Positions 34,397 to 45,140 of a stretch of DNA of 64,000 bases are shown here, piece by piece (position 1 is the first letter of the stretch; each line of letters begins with the position of its first letter). A program made the position numbers and the translations under genes. Location: positions 124,001 to 188,000 of the forward strand of contig QJPP01001773.1 of the NCBI GenBank assembly GCA_003996215.1, given 5' to 3'. This stretch comes from Jaltomata sinuosa. Its lineage: Eukaryota; Streptophyta; Magnoliopsida; Solanales; Solanaceae. The notes below the pieces were generated by a model, which worked only from the letters and a program-made list of their open reading frames with translations, was not told the DNA's origin and made no database searches.

Positions 34397-35326
34397 GCAT
34401 TCTTTTCAACTCATAAATGTGTATCGATGATTACAACATAGTTACTAGTACCAATACCATCATAATAACATACACCCATTACCACTATTCAGTTGTTTAA
34501 CAATCATGAAATATGCTTCTCAAGACACATCCTTTACGGATACTTTACCATATCCCAAATTAATCCAACAATAACAAAACGTGTAATAACACATAATCAA
34601 GGATCTAGATAAGCAAGCAGTCACGTCAGACAGATAAATCACTAAAATCTACACATATCAATGTCAACAAGTAAAGGACATATAAGTTACCCAACATATA
34701 TAATAAATCATTTCAACCTCTACAAATATAATACAGTCACATGACAAACATGAAATCATGTCCATACTGATCCTACAGTTGTATGGCCTTTGTATCTCAT
34801 GAGTTTCACTCCGTACCACATCTGAACTTACAATAATCACTCATCTATAAATAAATGCTAAAGGGTCTTATTTCTTCCCAACTAGTCATGACCTGCAGGG
34901 GACAACCTAGGGTCCATTTACAGTATAGACATTGTAGCCGCTCCATAACATAGCCACTTGTCTATAAGCTTACATTGAACTTGATCCACTAGGGATCAGA
35001 ATAGTATCTATATGCTTAACTCTCTCAATATAGCATAGTATGTTCTCATATTCAACTATCTCTCAGGATATTATCAGCAAGTACACAATGAATTTAAAAA
35101 CTGCACATCATTCTTACAATTCATTTAAAGAGATGCTTGAACAATTATATGCTTATTCATGCAAGCATTATGAAGCCAAAAAAGTATTCAACCACTGATT
35201 ATGTCTAAAGACCAACCAACATACTCATTAATTCATAATACATACAAGAGACTAAATTATGTCTAACTGTACAAAAACTATAAGTTCACCTCCATTACCT
35301 AACAAAATTTGTTATGGAAAGGACCA
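34397..35326. other. unassigned AT-rich stretch
   Basis: No reading frame and no clear element end. Only around 34850-34925 do I see weak similarity, in reverse, to the H LTR (a TGCTAAAGGGTCTTATTTCTTCC block against the complement of 18785-18830), so part may be an old reversed LTR of a related family. Confidence 0.35.
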
Positions 35327-37478
35327 TGTAATGACCTATTCCATCATTACAGTGAGAGTACGGGCATAGTATCTAGCTAGAAAAATCCCTAAGGTGAGAG
35401 ATGAAAAATCTCAGGCTAGAGTAAGGTTAGATAAAAATATAGTATTATGTGCCTTAGAGATTGTTAGGGTCTCGTGGTTAATTATATAGTAGTGTTGAGT
35501 TTTTTATGGATAGTCAACTACCATAGGTCTAGTAGGAAGTTTTGGGATGGGAATCAAGTTCATAGAACTCCAAATATGATAGTTATCGCATAAAGATTAA
35601 TCTGTGTTGTCTAGAAAATAATGTGTGTTGTAAAATGAGGATCTGGGGGTAAGAAATCAATGTTATTAAAATTAAAGATTACCATGATGACCATCATAAT
35701 GGGTTAATACTCATTTCCATGGCTCATTATAGTGAAAAATTCTCCATCGTGATGAGGTAATGTATACTTGTGCATTTTCATCTTTTCTAAGTTATTTCCC
35801 ATAACTCTTATATTATTCTAGAGCTCTAAGAAGTGGTTCTCTCAATAAACAAAGGTAATGTTCTATGTTTGAGGTAAGTAATCCATAAAACCTCATTGTT
35901 TATTGATTATTAATCTTTGTGAGGCTTTTAGGTAGAGGGTTAATGGTGGAATTCTTGAATTGATCCCTAAAAGCATAAAATTGTGGAAGAACCCTATGAG
36001 TAGGTGCAATTTCACCTATAATTGATTCTAAGTTGTATTTTTGTGAATTCTAATATGGAATTACTAGTTCACATGATTAAGGATAGTGGGGAACCTTGGG
36101 TTCCATAAAGGTGAGGTCATTAGGAATAATGATGGCTAAAAAGAGATGAACTTGATTAGAAGCCCTTTAGCTATGAGCCTAGTTATTAATTAATTAACAC
36201 TTGGAGAATGCTAGAACCTCTTTTAAGGGTAAAATTGATGGTTACATATTCAAATCCTGAATTGAAGAGTAAATGATTAATTACTCTTATATATTGTTAT
36301 TTATAGACCTTAGCATTCCGAAGAGGGGTGGAAATTCTTCACTCGAGGTAGGTTATGGTTGTAATTGGAGTTAAGACTCATTTATTACATTGTATATGAT
36401 TGAATTAAGTGACTTGTGATTGTTCTTTTGACATGTTTAAATTTCTTATATTTTCATGTTGTTCTCAGATGAATAAGCTAGATGTACAAGAAGGGATGAG
36501 TGAATTGAAGTGAATAAGTATAAGTATGCTTTGATGCACTTGTGTTATTATGAGATACATGTCTGAGAACCTGGTTGCTTTGATATGTTTATTAATATGA
36601 ATTCTAAGGGAGTGGATACCATGTCGATATGGTACATGGACACCTAGAGTCACCTATAGGTCATGGCTAGTGGGTAGAAATAAGACCAATAGCATGTGTC
36701 TACACTCTTTCATTTTGCATTGCATTTTTATGCTGTCTTTTATGGTGAGCTAGTTGTGGACTGAGATGAGAATAGAGATATGTGTGGCATAATTAGAGTT
36801 AGATGGATATAGATTCCACGTTAGATAAATATTGAAAGTGATTATTCTTTTCCCTTTTGGGTGATATTTCAGTGACTTATATGCACTTGAGATTATTTGT
36901 GTTGGTTTGACTTGTGATGACTATCTATTGACTGAATTATGTGCTAAGTGTTGAAGTTCCTTTTACTTGTTATTTGGTTTGGCTATATACTTGTTCTAAC
37001 CTGAGCTGGCCTATGATACCTACTAGAACATAGTGTTTTGTACTGATACTACTCTGTACTCTTCATTTGTTGAGTGCAAACCGTGTTCCTAAGATTGAGA
37101 CGCGACCTCGGCTAGACCAAGCAGTTGACTACAGATCCAAAGATGAGCACTACTTCTCAGGATTTCATGGATCTTATGTGAGTTTTTGTGCTTCTTCTTG
37201 ACAATGGGACTCTAGCTATCTTTATTGTTTTTAGTTATTATGGATGTCTTAGACATTGTTTTGGACTAGAGTTCTGGTACGATGACCTTCAGTTCTTGGG
37301 GTATGTTAAATTGTTTCTGCATATTATTATTCATTATTTTAGAGTTAATTTATTTTATGACTTAAGTCAATGATTGGTTTATTTATCTCTGTTAAAATTA
37401 GCTAAGTATAAGGTTAATCTTTATGTTGGTTGGTTCTCCCAAGTATGGGTGTTACTCACGGCTAGTTGTGTCATGACA
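35327..37478 (+). repeat. 5' LTR of H2 (family H)
   Basis: TGTAATGACCTATTCC to GTGTCATGACA, 2,152 bases, alignable with the H1 LTRs throughout and followed by a primer site. It includes a weak word array near 35680-35770 (ACCATGATGACCATCAT, CCATCGTGATGAGG). Confidence 0.88.
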
Positions 37479-37481
37479 AAG

Positions 37482-37495
37482 TTGGTATCAAAGCC
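37482..37495 (+). other. primer binding site of H2 (initiator tRNA-Met type)
   Basis: TTGGTATCAAAGCC, three bases after the LTR end; one change from the usual site. Leader 37496-37694 has no other feature. Confidence 0.8.
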
Positions 37496-37694
37496 TCGAG
37501 TTTGTTGATTTTATTATACAAGAACATTTCTTGTAGAGTCTTGCAGAATAGTACAGAGACATCTGTACTTTTCGGCAGGAGGCTACAAAACATTAGGAAA
37601 CCTCAACTTCTTTCATCCTTCGTGCTATTACTTAATTTCAATTGGTATGTGGCAATCCAATTTGGTATCTAGCTCCTAACTCTTTTCCTTGGAG

Positions 37695-38080
37695 ATAGTA
37701 AGAACATGTGCATCAGAGGCTAGATAAGTAGCACCTGAACTATTCATTGAGGATGCAATTTACGATAAGGGCAGAGTGAGAGGTAAAGCTAAAAGAATGA
37801 GAGGTGCACCCACTAGGAGTGGGGATCAGGCTACAACTCTGACTTGAGAAAGGTCAGCATCTCCTCCTAAACAGGAGAATCTTCTTGAGGTTATGGTAGA
37901 AGAAGAGGTTCAGATTGAGAATGACGAGGCAGTACCAGTCCCAAAGACAGGGGCAACACCTATTCAGGGAGGTGTAGCACAAGTTCCAATGTCTTATGAT
38001 GTGATCCAGCTGGTTTTGAGCTTTCTTTGTGGACTAGAGTGTATAGGGCTACTCCTGTAGTGCCCATGGTACACCATCTG
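37695..38080 (+). pseudogene. gag of H2, first part
   Basis: Aligns with the H1 gag start at 13048, but ATG has become ATA at 37695-37697, so the start is lost. It continues through the GRGR/KGR-like basic stretch and an acidic VEEEVQIEND segment to ATGGTACACCATCTG at 38080, where T2 is inserted. The reading resumes at 47196, as shown by alignment with H1 at about 13420-13460. Confidence 0.8.
38076..38080. repeat. target site duplication, left (ATCTG)
   Basis: ATCTG occurs directly before T2 and again at 47191-47195. The empty site is seen in H1 gag at about 13425-13435. Confidence 0.92.
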
Positions 38081-40094
38081 TGTAACACCCCGTACACGTA
38101 TCCAGCTATCCAAGATGAAAACTTCAGAAAAATCCAAGTTCCAGGGACCACGGGTCAGGTCCACGGGTCGTGGAAGGTTCCACAAGTCATGGGAGTGACT
38201 CGTGATCTCAGTCCTGGAGACCAACCTCAGTAATGACAACCACGAGTCACTTCCACGACTCATAGAAGTTTCTACGGATCGTACTGTTAACTCATGGAAG
38301 TTGATCAGAGGTCAGTCAAGTTCCCTGAGTTCCATGATTAGGTTCTACGAATCGTGGAAGCTTCCACGAGTCATCCTGTTAAATCGTAGAAAATCTCCTG
38401 CAGGTTGAATTTCTGGAAACCTCCACGACTAGTAGTCCACGAGTCATGGAAAAGTCTACAAGTCGTAGACTCCACTCGTGGTCACTGAAAGTTGACCAAT
38501 TTCCAGCCTTTTTCCAATTAATTCCTAGGGGCATTTTGGTCATTTCCCACCCTATTATGAAAGTGAAGTCATTTTGACCACTTTTAGGAGGGTTTTCACC
38601 TATATTATCCTAAGTCTATCTTAAGCTCCTCATTCTTAACTTAAAAAGGAAAATCCATCTTCAAACTCAAGTCTCCAAGCTCCAAGTCAAGTCTCCAAAT
38701 CTTTTCCATTAAAATAGGTAATCTTCGTCCATGGTATGTGGGTCTTTAACAATGGGTTCCTTTCGCCCTTTTCCCCCAAATCCCCAAGTCTTAATTTGGA
38801 TTTATGGAGTTATAAAATTAGGGTTTTGATCTAAATTTGGGAAAAATTTATGAAATCAATTTCTATGTTTAAATTCATGGTTTCTATTGATTACACATGA
38901 TTTGATTATGATTCTCTTATTGATTTTAAAAACCCAAGCATGAAAGTTGATTTCTAGCATAAACCCATGAATTTGCATGTTTTCAAGAGAATGTAGGAAT
39001 GATTAGATATCATGGCCTTTATGTAATTACGAAGTTGCATGCCTAGTTCTTATGATTCTATGAAAATTGAACTAGAGCTATGCAAATTTTACAAGTCATG
39101 AAGTATGCAAGTTTGATGCAAGGCAAGACGCCCGATGTTCCATCAATGCTCATGGGTCATTTTCTAAACCAAAACTCATGAGTAGTATGACGATCCGGGG
39201 TATGAACAAGTTTGGCATTAGATATGTCACATGGAAATGAGCTCATGTTATTATTATGTTTTGGGAGTAGTATTTAGCACCGAGAGATGATGATTCAGAT
39301 AACCCAAGTCAAAAACTACGTTGCCACCGTAGGTTGCCCGTGTTGAGGCTTATTATGACAGGATCTGGTATGACATGGTTCTAACCTTGGCCGGTTAGGA
39401 CAACTCTTTCAGTGTTGGTGCAAGACACTGAACTCCATGTAGCTCAGCATGGTTTAATGTTGGTTAAGAGAAACTCCCACATTTTTATTTTCAAGTTATG
39501 AAGTTATGTATAAATCTATATTTTGGAACCTAATCCTTCCTTCATATCTTATGTTTGTACCTTGTCATTTATTTATGGTCCTTCTTTATGTAATAAGTTC
39601 ATTTCAAGCATGTTTTAAACTGATTCTGTCATAACTCATGCATTGCTCACATACTTAGTACATTCCATAGTACTAACACATATTGTGCTGCATCCTTTGA
39701 TGATGCAGATTTAGGTACCCCTTCTAATCTTCGTGGCTAGAGTCTCAGGCCACCTCCTTAGTCAGCTGTGGTGAGTCCTCATGGTTTGAGGACTAGTTAT
39801 GCTTTTTATTATGATAGCTTTACTTCTATACTCCGAGTTAGCTAGGGTCTTGTCCTAGTAACTCTTTATGTTATGACTAGAGGCTTTCAGACATAGTTTG
39901 TATTCGAGTTCCCTTTTTGGATATTGTATGTTATGTGGCTCTTAGACCCTTATTGATATTTCCTTATTGGATTTCCGTATTATGCTTTCGCTTATCTTTT
40001 TATATGCTTGAGAATGGTATGACCAAGGGTTTGCTTGGGATCCTTGTGGTCCCGAGTCCTGTGTTACATCTAGGGGTAACCTCGAGGAGTGACA
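38081..40094 (+). repeat. 5' LTR of T2
   Basis: TGTAACACCCCGTACACG to CTCGAGGAGTGACA. It differs from the 3' LTR by scattered substitutions and by small indels, one of them inside the word array (see findings). Confidence 0.93.
38140..38490. repeat. palindromic-word array in T2 5' LTR
   Basis: Words near CCACGAGTCGTGG recur: CCACGGGTCGTGG, CCACAAGTCATGG, CCACGACTCATAG, CTACGAATCGTGG, CCACGAGTCATCC, CCACGAGTCATGG, CTACAAGTCGTAG. Counterpart in the 3' LTR at about 45200-45535. Confidence 0.72.
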
Positions 40095-40097
40095 AAC

Positions 40098-40110
40098 TTG
40101 GTATCAGAGC
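40098..40110 (+). other. primer binding site of T2 (initiator tRNA-Met)
   Basis: TTGGTATCAGAGC, a perfect match to the usual plant initiator tRNA-Met site, three bases after the LTR end. Leader 40111-40303 holds nothing else. Confidence 0.92.
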
Positions 40111-40303
40111 CTCAGGTTCAAGGGTCCTAGGATGTCTGAAAGCTACATCGAGTAGAGTCTTTTTCATGTGTGTGAAGTGTGCCACACATATGAGAGGGAA
40201 GCAATGAGATATCTTAGAAAAACTTCACTTCTTTCATGATCACATCATGCGATAGAGCTTAAGTCTAATATTCCTCTAATCCTTATCTTATGCATTTCAG
40301 ATT

Positions 40304-41455
40304 ATGCCTCATCGATGTGCTATGCCTCCCCGAGCCGCTCGGAATGCCTCTCCTCAAGTTCTGATTCCTGATGTCACGAATGATAAGTTTAGGAATGCTA
40401 TTCACTTACTAGCTCAGACTTTGGAAAATCAATAGGCTTCTACCGTCACTCATCCTTAAGGTGGGGTAGTAGCCCGAGTTCGTGACTTTATCCATATGAA
40501 CCTGCCAGAGTTTTGGGGTTCGAAAGTGAGTGAGGACCCGCTTAACTTTATTGATAAAGTGAAGAAGATATTTTAGGTTATGCGAGTAGCGGGTGTTGAT
40601 TATGTTGAGCTCGCATCCTACCAACTAAAGGATGTGGCTCAGATTTGGTTCACGCAATGGAAGGAGGCTAGGGTGAGGGATGCAATCCCCATGTCTTGGG
40701 AGTGTTTTGAGAGAGCCTTTTCTGATAGGTTCTTTCCCCATGAGTTGAGGCAATCGAAGATGGAGGAATTTGTGAACTTGAGACAAGGTTTGATGTTGGT
40801 GCAACAGTATAGTTTGAAGTTCACTCAGTTGTCTAGGTATTCTCCCTCCATGGTAGTGAAACCGCATGATCAAATGAGCAAGTTCATCTATGGTGTCTCT
40901 GATAAAGTGAAGAAAGAGTGTAGGTATGCCTTGTTGTTGAGTGACATGAACATATCTTATCTCATGACCCATGCCCATCAGATTGAGGGTGATAAGCTTA
41001 AGGATATAGATAGGGAGAACAAGAGGTGTAGATCTGCGGAATTGGGTTTTGGTCATCATAGGTCTGGGGGTGGACATCGCTCTTCTTTCCAAAAGAAGTC
41101 ATCGGGATCCATTCATTCTTCTGCTAGTGCTCTTACCCAGGACTAGAGGCCTCGTCATGATCAGGGTGGTAGAGGATATGGTTCTTATTCCCAGTCTCAG
41201 GGAAGTGTTGCTAAGGGGCCTTCTTTCCCCCTTTGTACCAAGTGTGGGAAGAATCACCCGGGAGAGTGTCATTAGGGAACGAGTGCATGCTATTATTATG
41301 GACAGACTAGGCACGTGCTTAGAGATTTCCCTTCAGCTAAGAAGGAATAGGTATATGGTAGGACTTAGTCTACTCCAGCAGCTTCAGGTGGTAGACCAGC
41401 CCCGCAGGGCATATCTTCTAGTTCTGGTGGTTAGTGCCAGAACCGTCTTTATGCT
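40304..41455 (+). pseudogene. gag of T2
   Basis: Starts at ATG 40304 (MPHRCAMPPRAARN), the same start as the reversed copy at 63537. The capsid domain is readable from 40580 for 188 codons: LKDVAQIWFTQWKE, FERAFSDRFFPHELRQSK, EFVNLRQGLMLVQQYSLKF. A zinc knuckle with intact CCHC spacing (CTKCGKNHPGEC) is at about 41230-41270, followed by a decayed second one (YYYGQTRHVLRDFP). Stops at about 40435, 40459, 40576 and 41144 interrupt it. Confidence 0.88.
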
Positions 41456-41980
41456 ATGTCCTCCCACCAGGATCAGGAGAGTTCTCCAGATGTGGTTACC
41501 GGTATGTTGAAAGTCTTCTCTCTTGATATGTATCCCTTATTGGATCTCGGTGCTTCCTTTTCTTTTGTAACCCCTTATATGGTTTGTAAGTTTGAGATTC
41601 GTCCTGAATTGCTTTTAGAACCCTTTCATGTTTCTACTCCTGTTGGTAGGTCAGTCCTAGCCGCAAGAGTCTATCAAGATTTCCCTATCTCAGTACTTGA
41701 TAGAGTCACTTCAGCGGATTTATTAGAGTTGGAGATGACTGATTTTGATGTCATTCTTTGTATGAATTGGTTGTATGCATGTTATGCCTCAGTTGATTGC
41801 CGCACCCATGTGGTTAGTTTCAAGTTTCCTAATGAACTTGACCTAGAATGGCAAGGTAGTCCCTCTTCTTCGAAGGGTCATTTCATATCTTATCTTAAGG
41901 CTAGAAAGATGATTTCTAAGGGTTACGTCTATCATATAGTTTGGGTTATGGACACAGAGTTCGAGACCCCGACTATTTAG
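41456..41980 (+). pseudogene. aspartic protease of T2
   Basis: Open for 174 codons. The active-site loop reads PLLDLGASFSFVTPY; the reversed copy B has DPGAS at the same place. The second conserved strand is DFDVILCMNWLYACYASVDC, where the usual ILGMDWL has C and N substitutions. It then leads into the linker MISKGYVYHIV before the polymerase. Role: processing of the gag-pol polyprotein. The substitutions may abolish activity. Confidence 0.86.
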
Positions 41981-41992
41981 TCTATTCCTGTT

Positions 41993-42886
41993 GTGAACAA
42001 ATTCCTAGAAGTGTTCCCCGATAATTTTCCCAGAGTCCCTCCCAAGCAGGAAATTGACTTTGGGATAGATCTTTTTCCGGATACGAATCCTATCTCTATT
42101 CCTCCCTATAGAATGGCCCCCGCGGAACTCAAAAAGTTGAAAGATCAATTGAAAGAATTGCTTGATAAGGGTTTCATCAGGCCTAGTATTTCTCCTTGGG
42201 GTGCCCCAGTTTTGTTTGTTCGTAAGAAGGATGGATCTCTTAGAATGTGTATTGATTACCGTCAATTGAACAATGTCATAATCAAGAATAAGTATACCAT
42301 TCCTAGGATTGATGACTTGTTTGATCAGCTTCAGGGTGCTAGTTTCTTCTCCAAAATTGACTTTAGATCCGGTTATCATCAACTTTGGGTTCGGGAATGT
42401 GATATCCTGAAGACACACTTCAGGACTCGGTATAGTCATTATGAGTTTGTTGTTATGTCTTTTGGTCTAACGAATTCTCCTACAACTTTTATGGATTTGA
42501 TGAACCGTGTGTTCAAACAATATTTTGATATGTTTGTGATTGTTTTCATTGATGATATCCTCATCTACTCTCGGAGTGAGGAGAAGCATGCGGATCACTT
42601 GAGGGTTGTGTTGCAAACTCTCAAGGTTAGACAGTTGTTTGCTAAGTTTAGCAAGTGTGAATTTTGGATGCAGTATGTTGCTTTTCTGGGTCATATTGTG
42701 ACTAGATATGGTATTCGGGTTGATTCTCAAAAGATCGAGGAGGTAAAGAACTGGCCTAGACCCACTTCTTCGTCTGATATTAGGAGTTTATTGGGTTTGG
42801 CTGGTTACTATAGGAGTTTTGTGGAGGGGTTTTCCTCCCTTGCTTCCCCTTTGACCCGATTGACTCAGAAAAAGGATAAGTTTTAG
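41993..42886 (+). pseudogene. reverse transcriptase of T2
   Basis: Open for 297 codons with all main motifs: linker FPRVPPKQEIDFGIDL, PYRMAPAELKKLKDQLKELL, fingers SLRMCIDYRQLN, FFSKIDFRSGYHQL (first Asp), FVVMSFGLTNSPTTFMDLMN, FIDDILIYSRSEE (catalytic pair), LGHIVTRYGIRVD and connection GLAGYYRSFVEGFSSLAS. The domain itself looks intact. Its only defect is the TAG at 42884-42886 (a likely CAG change) that separates it from RNase H, and an upstream polyprotein that is broken. Confidence 0.93.
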
Positions 42887-43420
42887 TGGTACGACTCTTG
42901 TGAGAAAAGTTTTCATGAATTGAAGACTCGATTTACTACAGCTCCAGTATTGGCTCTAATTGAGGGCCTTGATGATTTTGTTGTGTATTGTGATGCCTCC
43001 AGAATTGGTTTGGGTTAAATTTTGATGCAATGGGGCAAGTGATTACTTATGCTTTGAGACAGCTTAAGGTACATAAGAAGAACAACCCTACCCATGACCT
43101 TGAGCTAGCGGTCGTGGTTATTGATTTAAAGATTTGGAGGCACTACTTGTATGGTGTGCATATGGATATTTTCACCGATCATAAGAGCCTTCAATATGTG
43201 TTCACTCAAAAAGAACTGAATTTGCGACAAAGGGGATGGCTTGAGCTCCTTAAGGATTATGATATGAGTGTGCTTTACCATCCGGGTAAGGCCAATGTTG
43301 TGGCGGATGCTTTGAGTAGATTGTACATGGGAAGTGTAGCTTTAATTGAAGATGGAAAGAAGGAATTGGTTAAAGAAGTTCATAGGCTTTCTCGGTTGGG
43401 AGTTTTCCTTATGGAATCGA
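42887..43420 (+). pseudogene. RNase H of T2
   Basis: First part reads ELKTRFTTAPVLAL and VVYCDASRIGLG, then a TAA near 43016 and a shift; the frame re-opens at 43030 with ITYALRQLKVHKKN, MDIFTDHKSLQYVF (TDH kept) and NVVADALSRL (tail kept). The catalytic residues are mostly present, but the domain is split by the stop and shift around 43016-43030. Confidence 0.88.
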
Positions 43421-44906
43421 CCGAAGGTGGTGTGATTATGACTAATGGTGCCAAATCATCCTTGGTGGCTGAGGTGAAAGCCAAGCAAGACCAAGATCCT
43501 GTTCTAATTCAGCTTAAGGGTGCAGTTCGTCAACAAAGGGTTGAGGTTTTCTCCCAAGGGGGAGATGGTGTGATGCTTTATCAGGGTCGCTTGTGTGTGC
43601 CAGATGTTGATGGGTTGAGACAACAGATTTTATCCGAGGCTCATAGTTCTAGATACTCCATTTATCCAGGTGCCACTAAGATGTACCATGACCTACGGGA
43701 AGCATTTTGGTGGAATAGTATGGAGAAGGACATAGCTGGGTTTGTGGTTAAATTTCCAAACTGTCAACAGGTAAAGGTGGAACATCAAAAACCAGGTGGT
43801 ATGCTTCAGAATATTGACCTTTCCACTTGGAAATGTGAAGCAATCAATATGGAATTTATAATGGGTTTGCCTCGTACTCGAAGGCAACATGATTCTATTT
43901 GGGTGATTGTCGATCGGATGACCAAGTCATCCCATTTCTCGACTGTTAAGACTACAGATACAACGGATGATTATGCCATACTCTACATTAGAGAGATAGT
44001 ACGATTGCATGGTGTTCCTTTGTCTATCATTTCTGATAGGGGTACTCAGTTTACATCTCGGTTTTGGAGATCGTTTCAGAAGGGTCTTGGTACTAAGGAA
44101 AATCTTAGCATAACTTTTCACCCTCAGGCGAATGGCCAGGCGGAGAGTACTATTCATACTTTGGAGGATAATTTTAGGGCCTGTGTTATTGACTTCAAAA
44201 GAAATTGCGATGATCACTTACCTCTTATCGAGTTTGCCTACAATAACAACTTCACTCTAGCATCCAAATGGCTTCCTATGAGGCACTTTATGGCCGGAGG
44301 TGTATATCTCCTATTAGTTGGTTCGAGGTGGGTGAGGCAACCTTGATTGGTCTAGATTTTGTTCATGAGACCATGGAGAAAGTTCAGCTTATTCGGGAAA
44401 GGTTGAAGACCGCTCAGAGTCGACAACAATCTTATGCGGATATGAAGAGGAGAGAGTTAGAATTTGAAGTTGATGATTGGGTTTTCCTTAAGGTGTCACC
44501 CATGAAGGGTGTGTTGAGATTTGGCAAGAAAGGAATGCTCAGTCCCCATTTTCTAGGTCGTTATCGGATTTCGAGGAGAGTTGGTAGTGTTGTTTATGAG
44601 TTGGAGTTGCCACCGGAGTTGGAAGCGGTTCACCCAGTTTTCCATGTTCCCTTGTTGAAGAAGTGTGTTGGCGACCCGAGCTTGATTGTTCCTTTGGAAG
44701 ATGTAGGTGTGAAGGATAGTCTCACTTATGAGGAGGTTCCCATGAAGATTCTTGATCGTCAGATTCAGAGGTTATGGAACAAAGAAGTCACTTCGGTAAA
44801 AGTCCTTTGCAGGGATCAGCTTGTTGAAGGTGCTACTTGGGAAGCGGAAGAGGCCATGAAGGCCAAATACCCTCATCTCTTTCCTTCTAACTCAGTTCCA
44901 GCTTGA
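43421..44906 (+). pseudogene. integrase and chromodomain-like end of T2
   Basis: The zinc-finger region (43620-43780) has lost one Cys: KFPNC at 43753-43755 against KCPNC in T1. The core shows INMEFIMGLPRTR with Glu replacing the first catalytic Asp (43852-43854; T1 has GAC), the second Asp in IISDRGTQFTSRF, and the Glu region near FHPQANGQAEST. A one-base deletion near 44250 shifts the frame; the correct frame resumes from 44268 (ALYGRRC) through RRELEFEVDDWVFLKVSPMK to the chromodomain-like tail (44742-44906: ILDRQIQRLWNKEV, KYPHLFPS). Integrase is therefore inactive three ways. Confidence 0.92.
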
Positions 44907-45127
44907 GGTACTAGTTTTCTTCGTAGTATGTCCCTCCGATTCTACTCTGTTTGTTCCTCTCATGATTTTAGCATGCATCAATGTGTTACGAAGTTAGTTT
45001 ATCATGTTTTAAAGTTGAAAAGTTTTGGTTTTATGATTACCCCTTGATTTCTATGTTTTGATGTTTGGTCGGGTTGTTTTCCCCTCAGTTTCCCTTGTCT
45101 AGCCTTCATTCGAGGATGAAAGATCCC

Positions 45128-45137
45128 AAGGAGGGGA
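45128..45137 (+). other. polypurine tract of T2
   Basis: AAGGAGGGGA three bases before the 3' LTR start TGTAACACCCC at 45141. The spacer from 44907 holds nothing else. Confidence 0.82.
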
Positions 45138-45140
45138 TAT

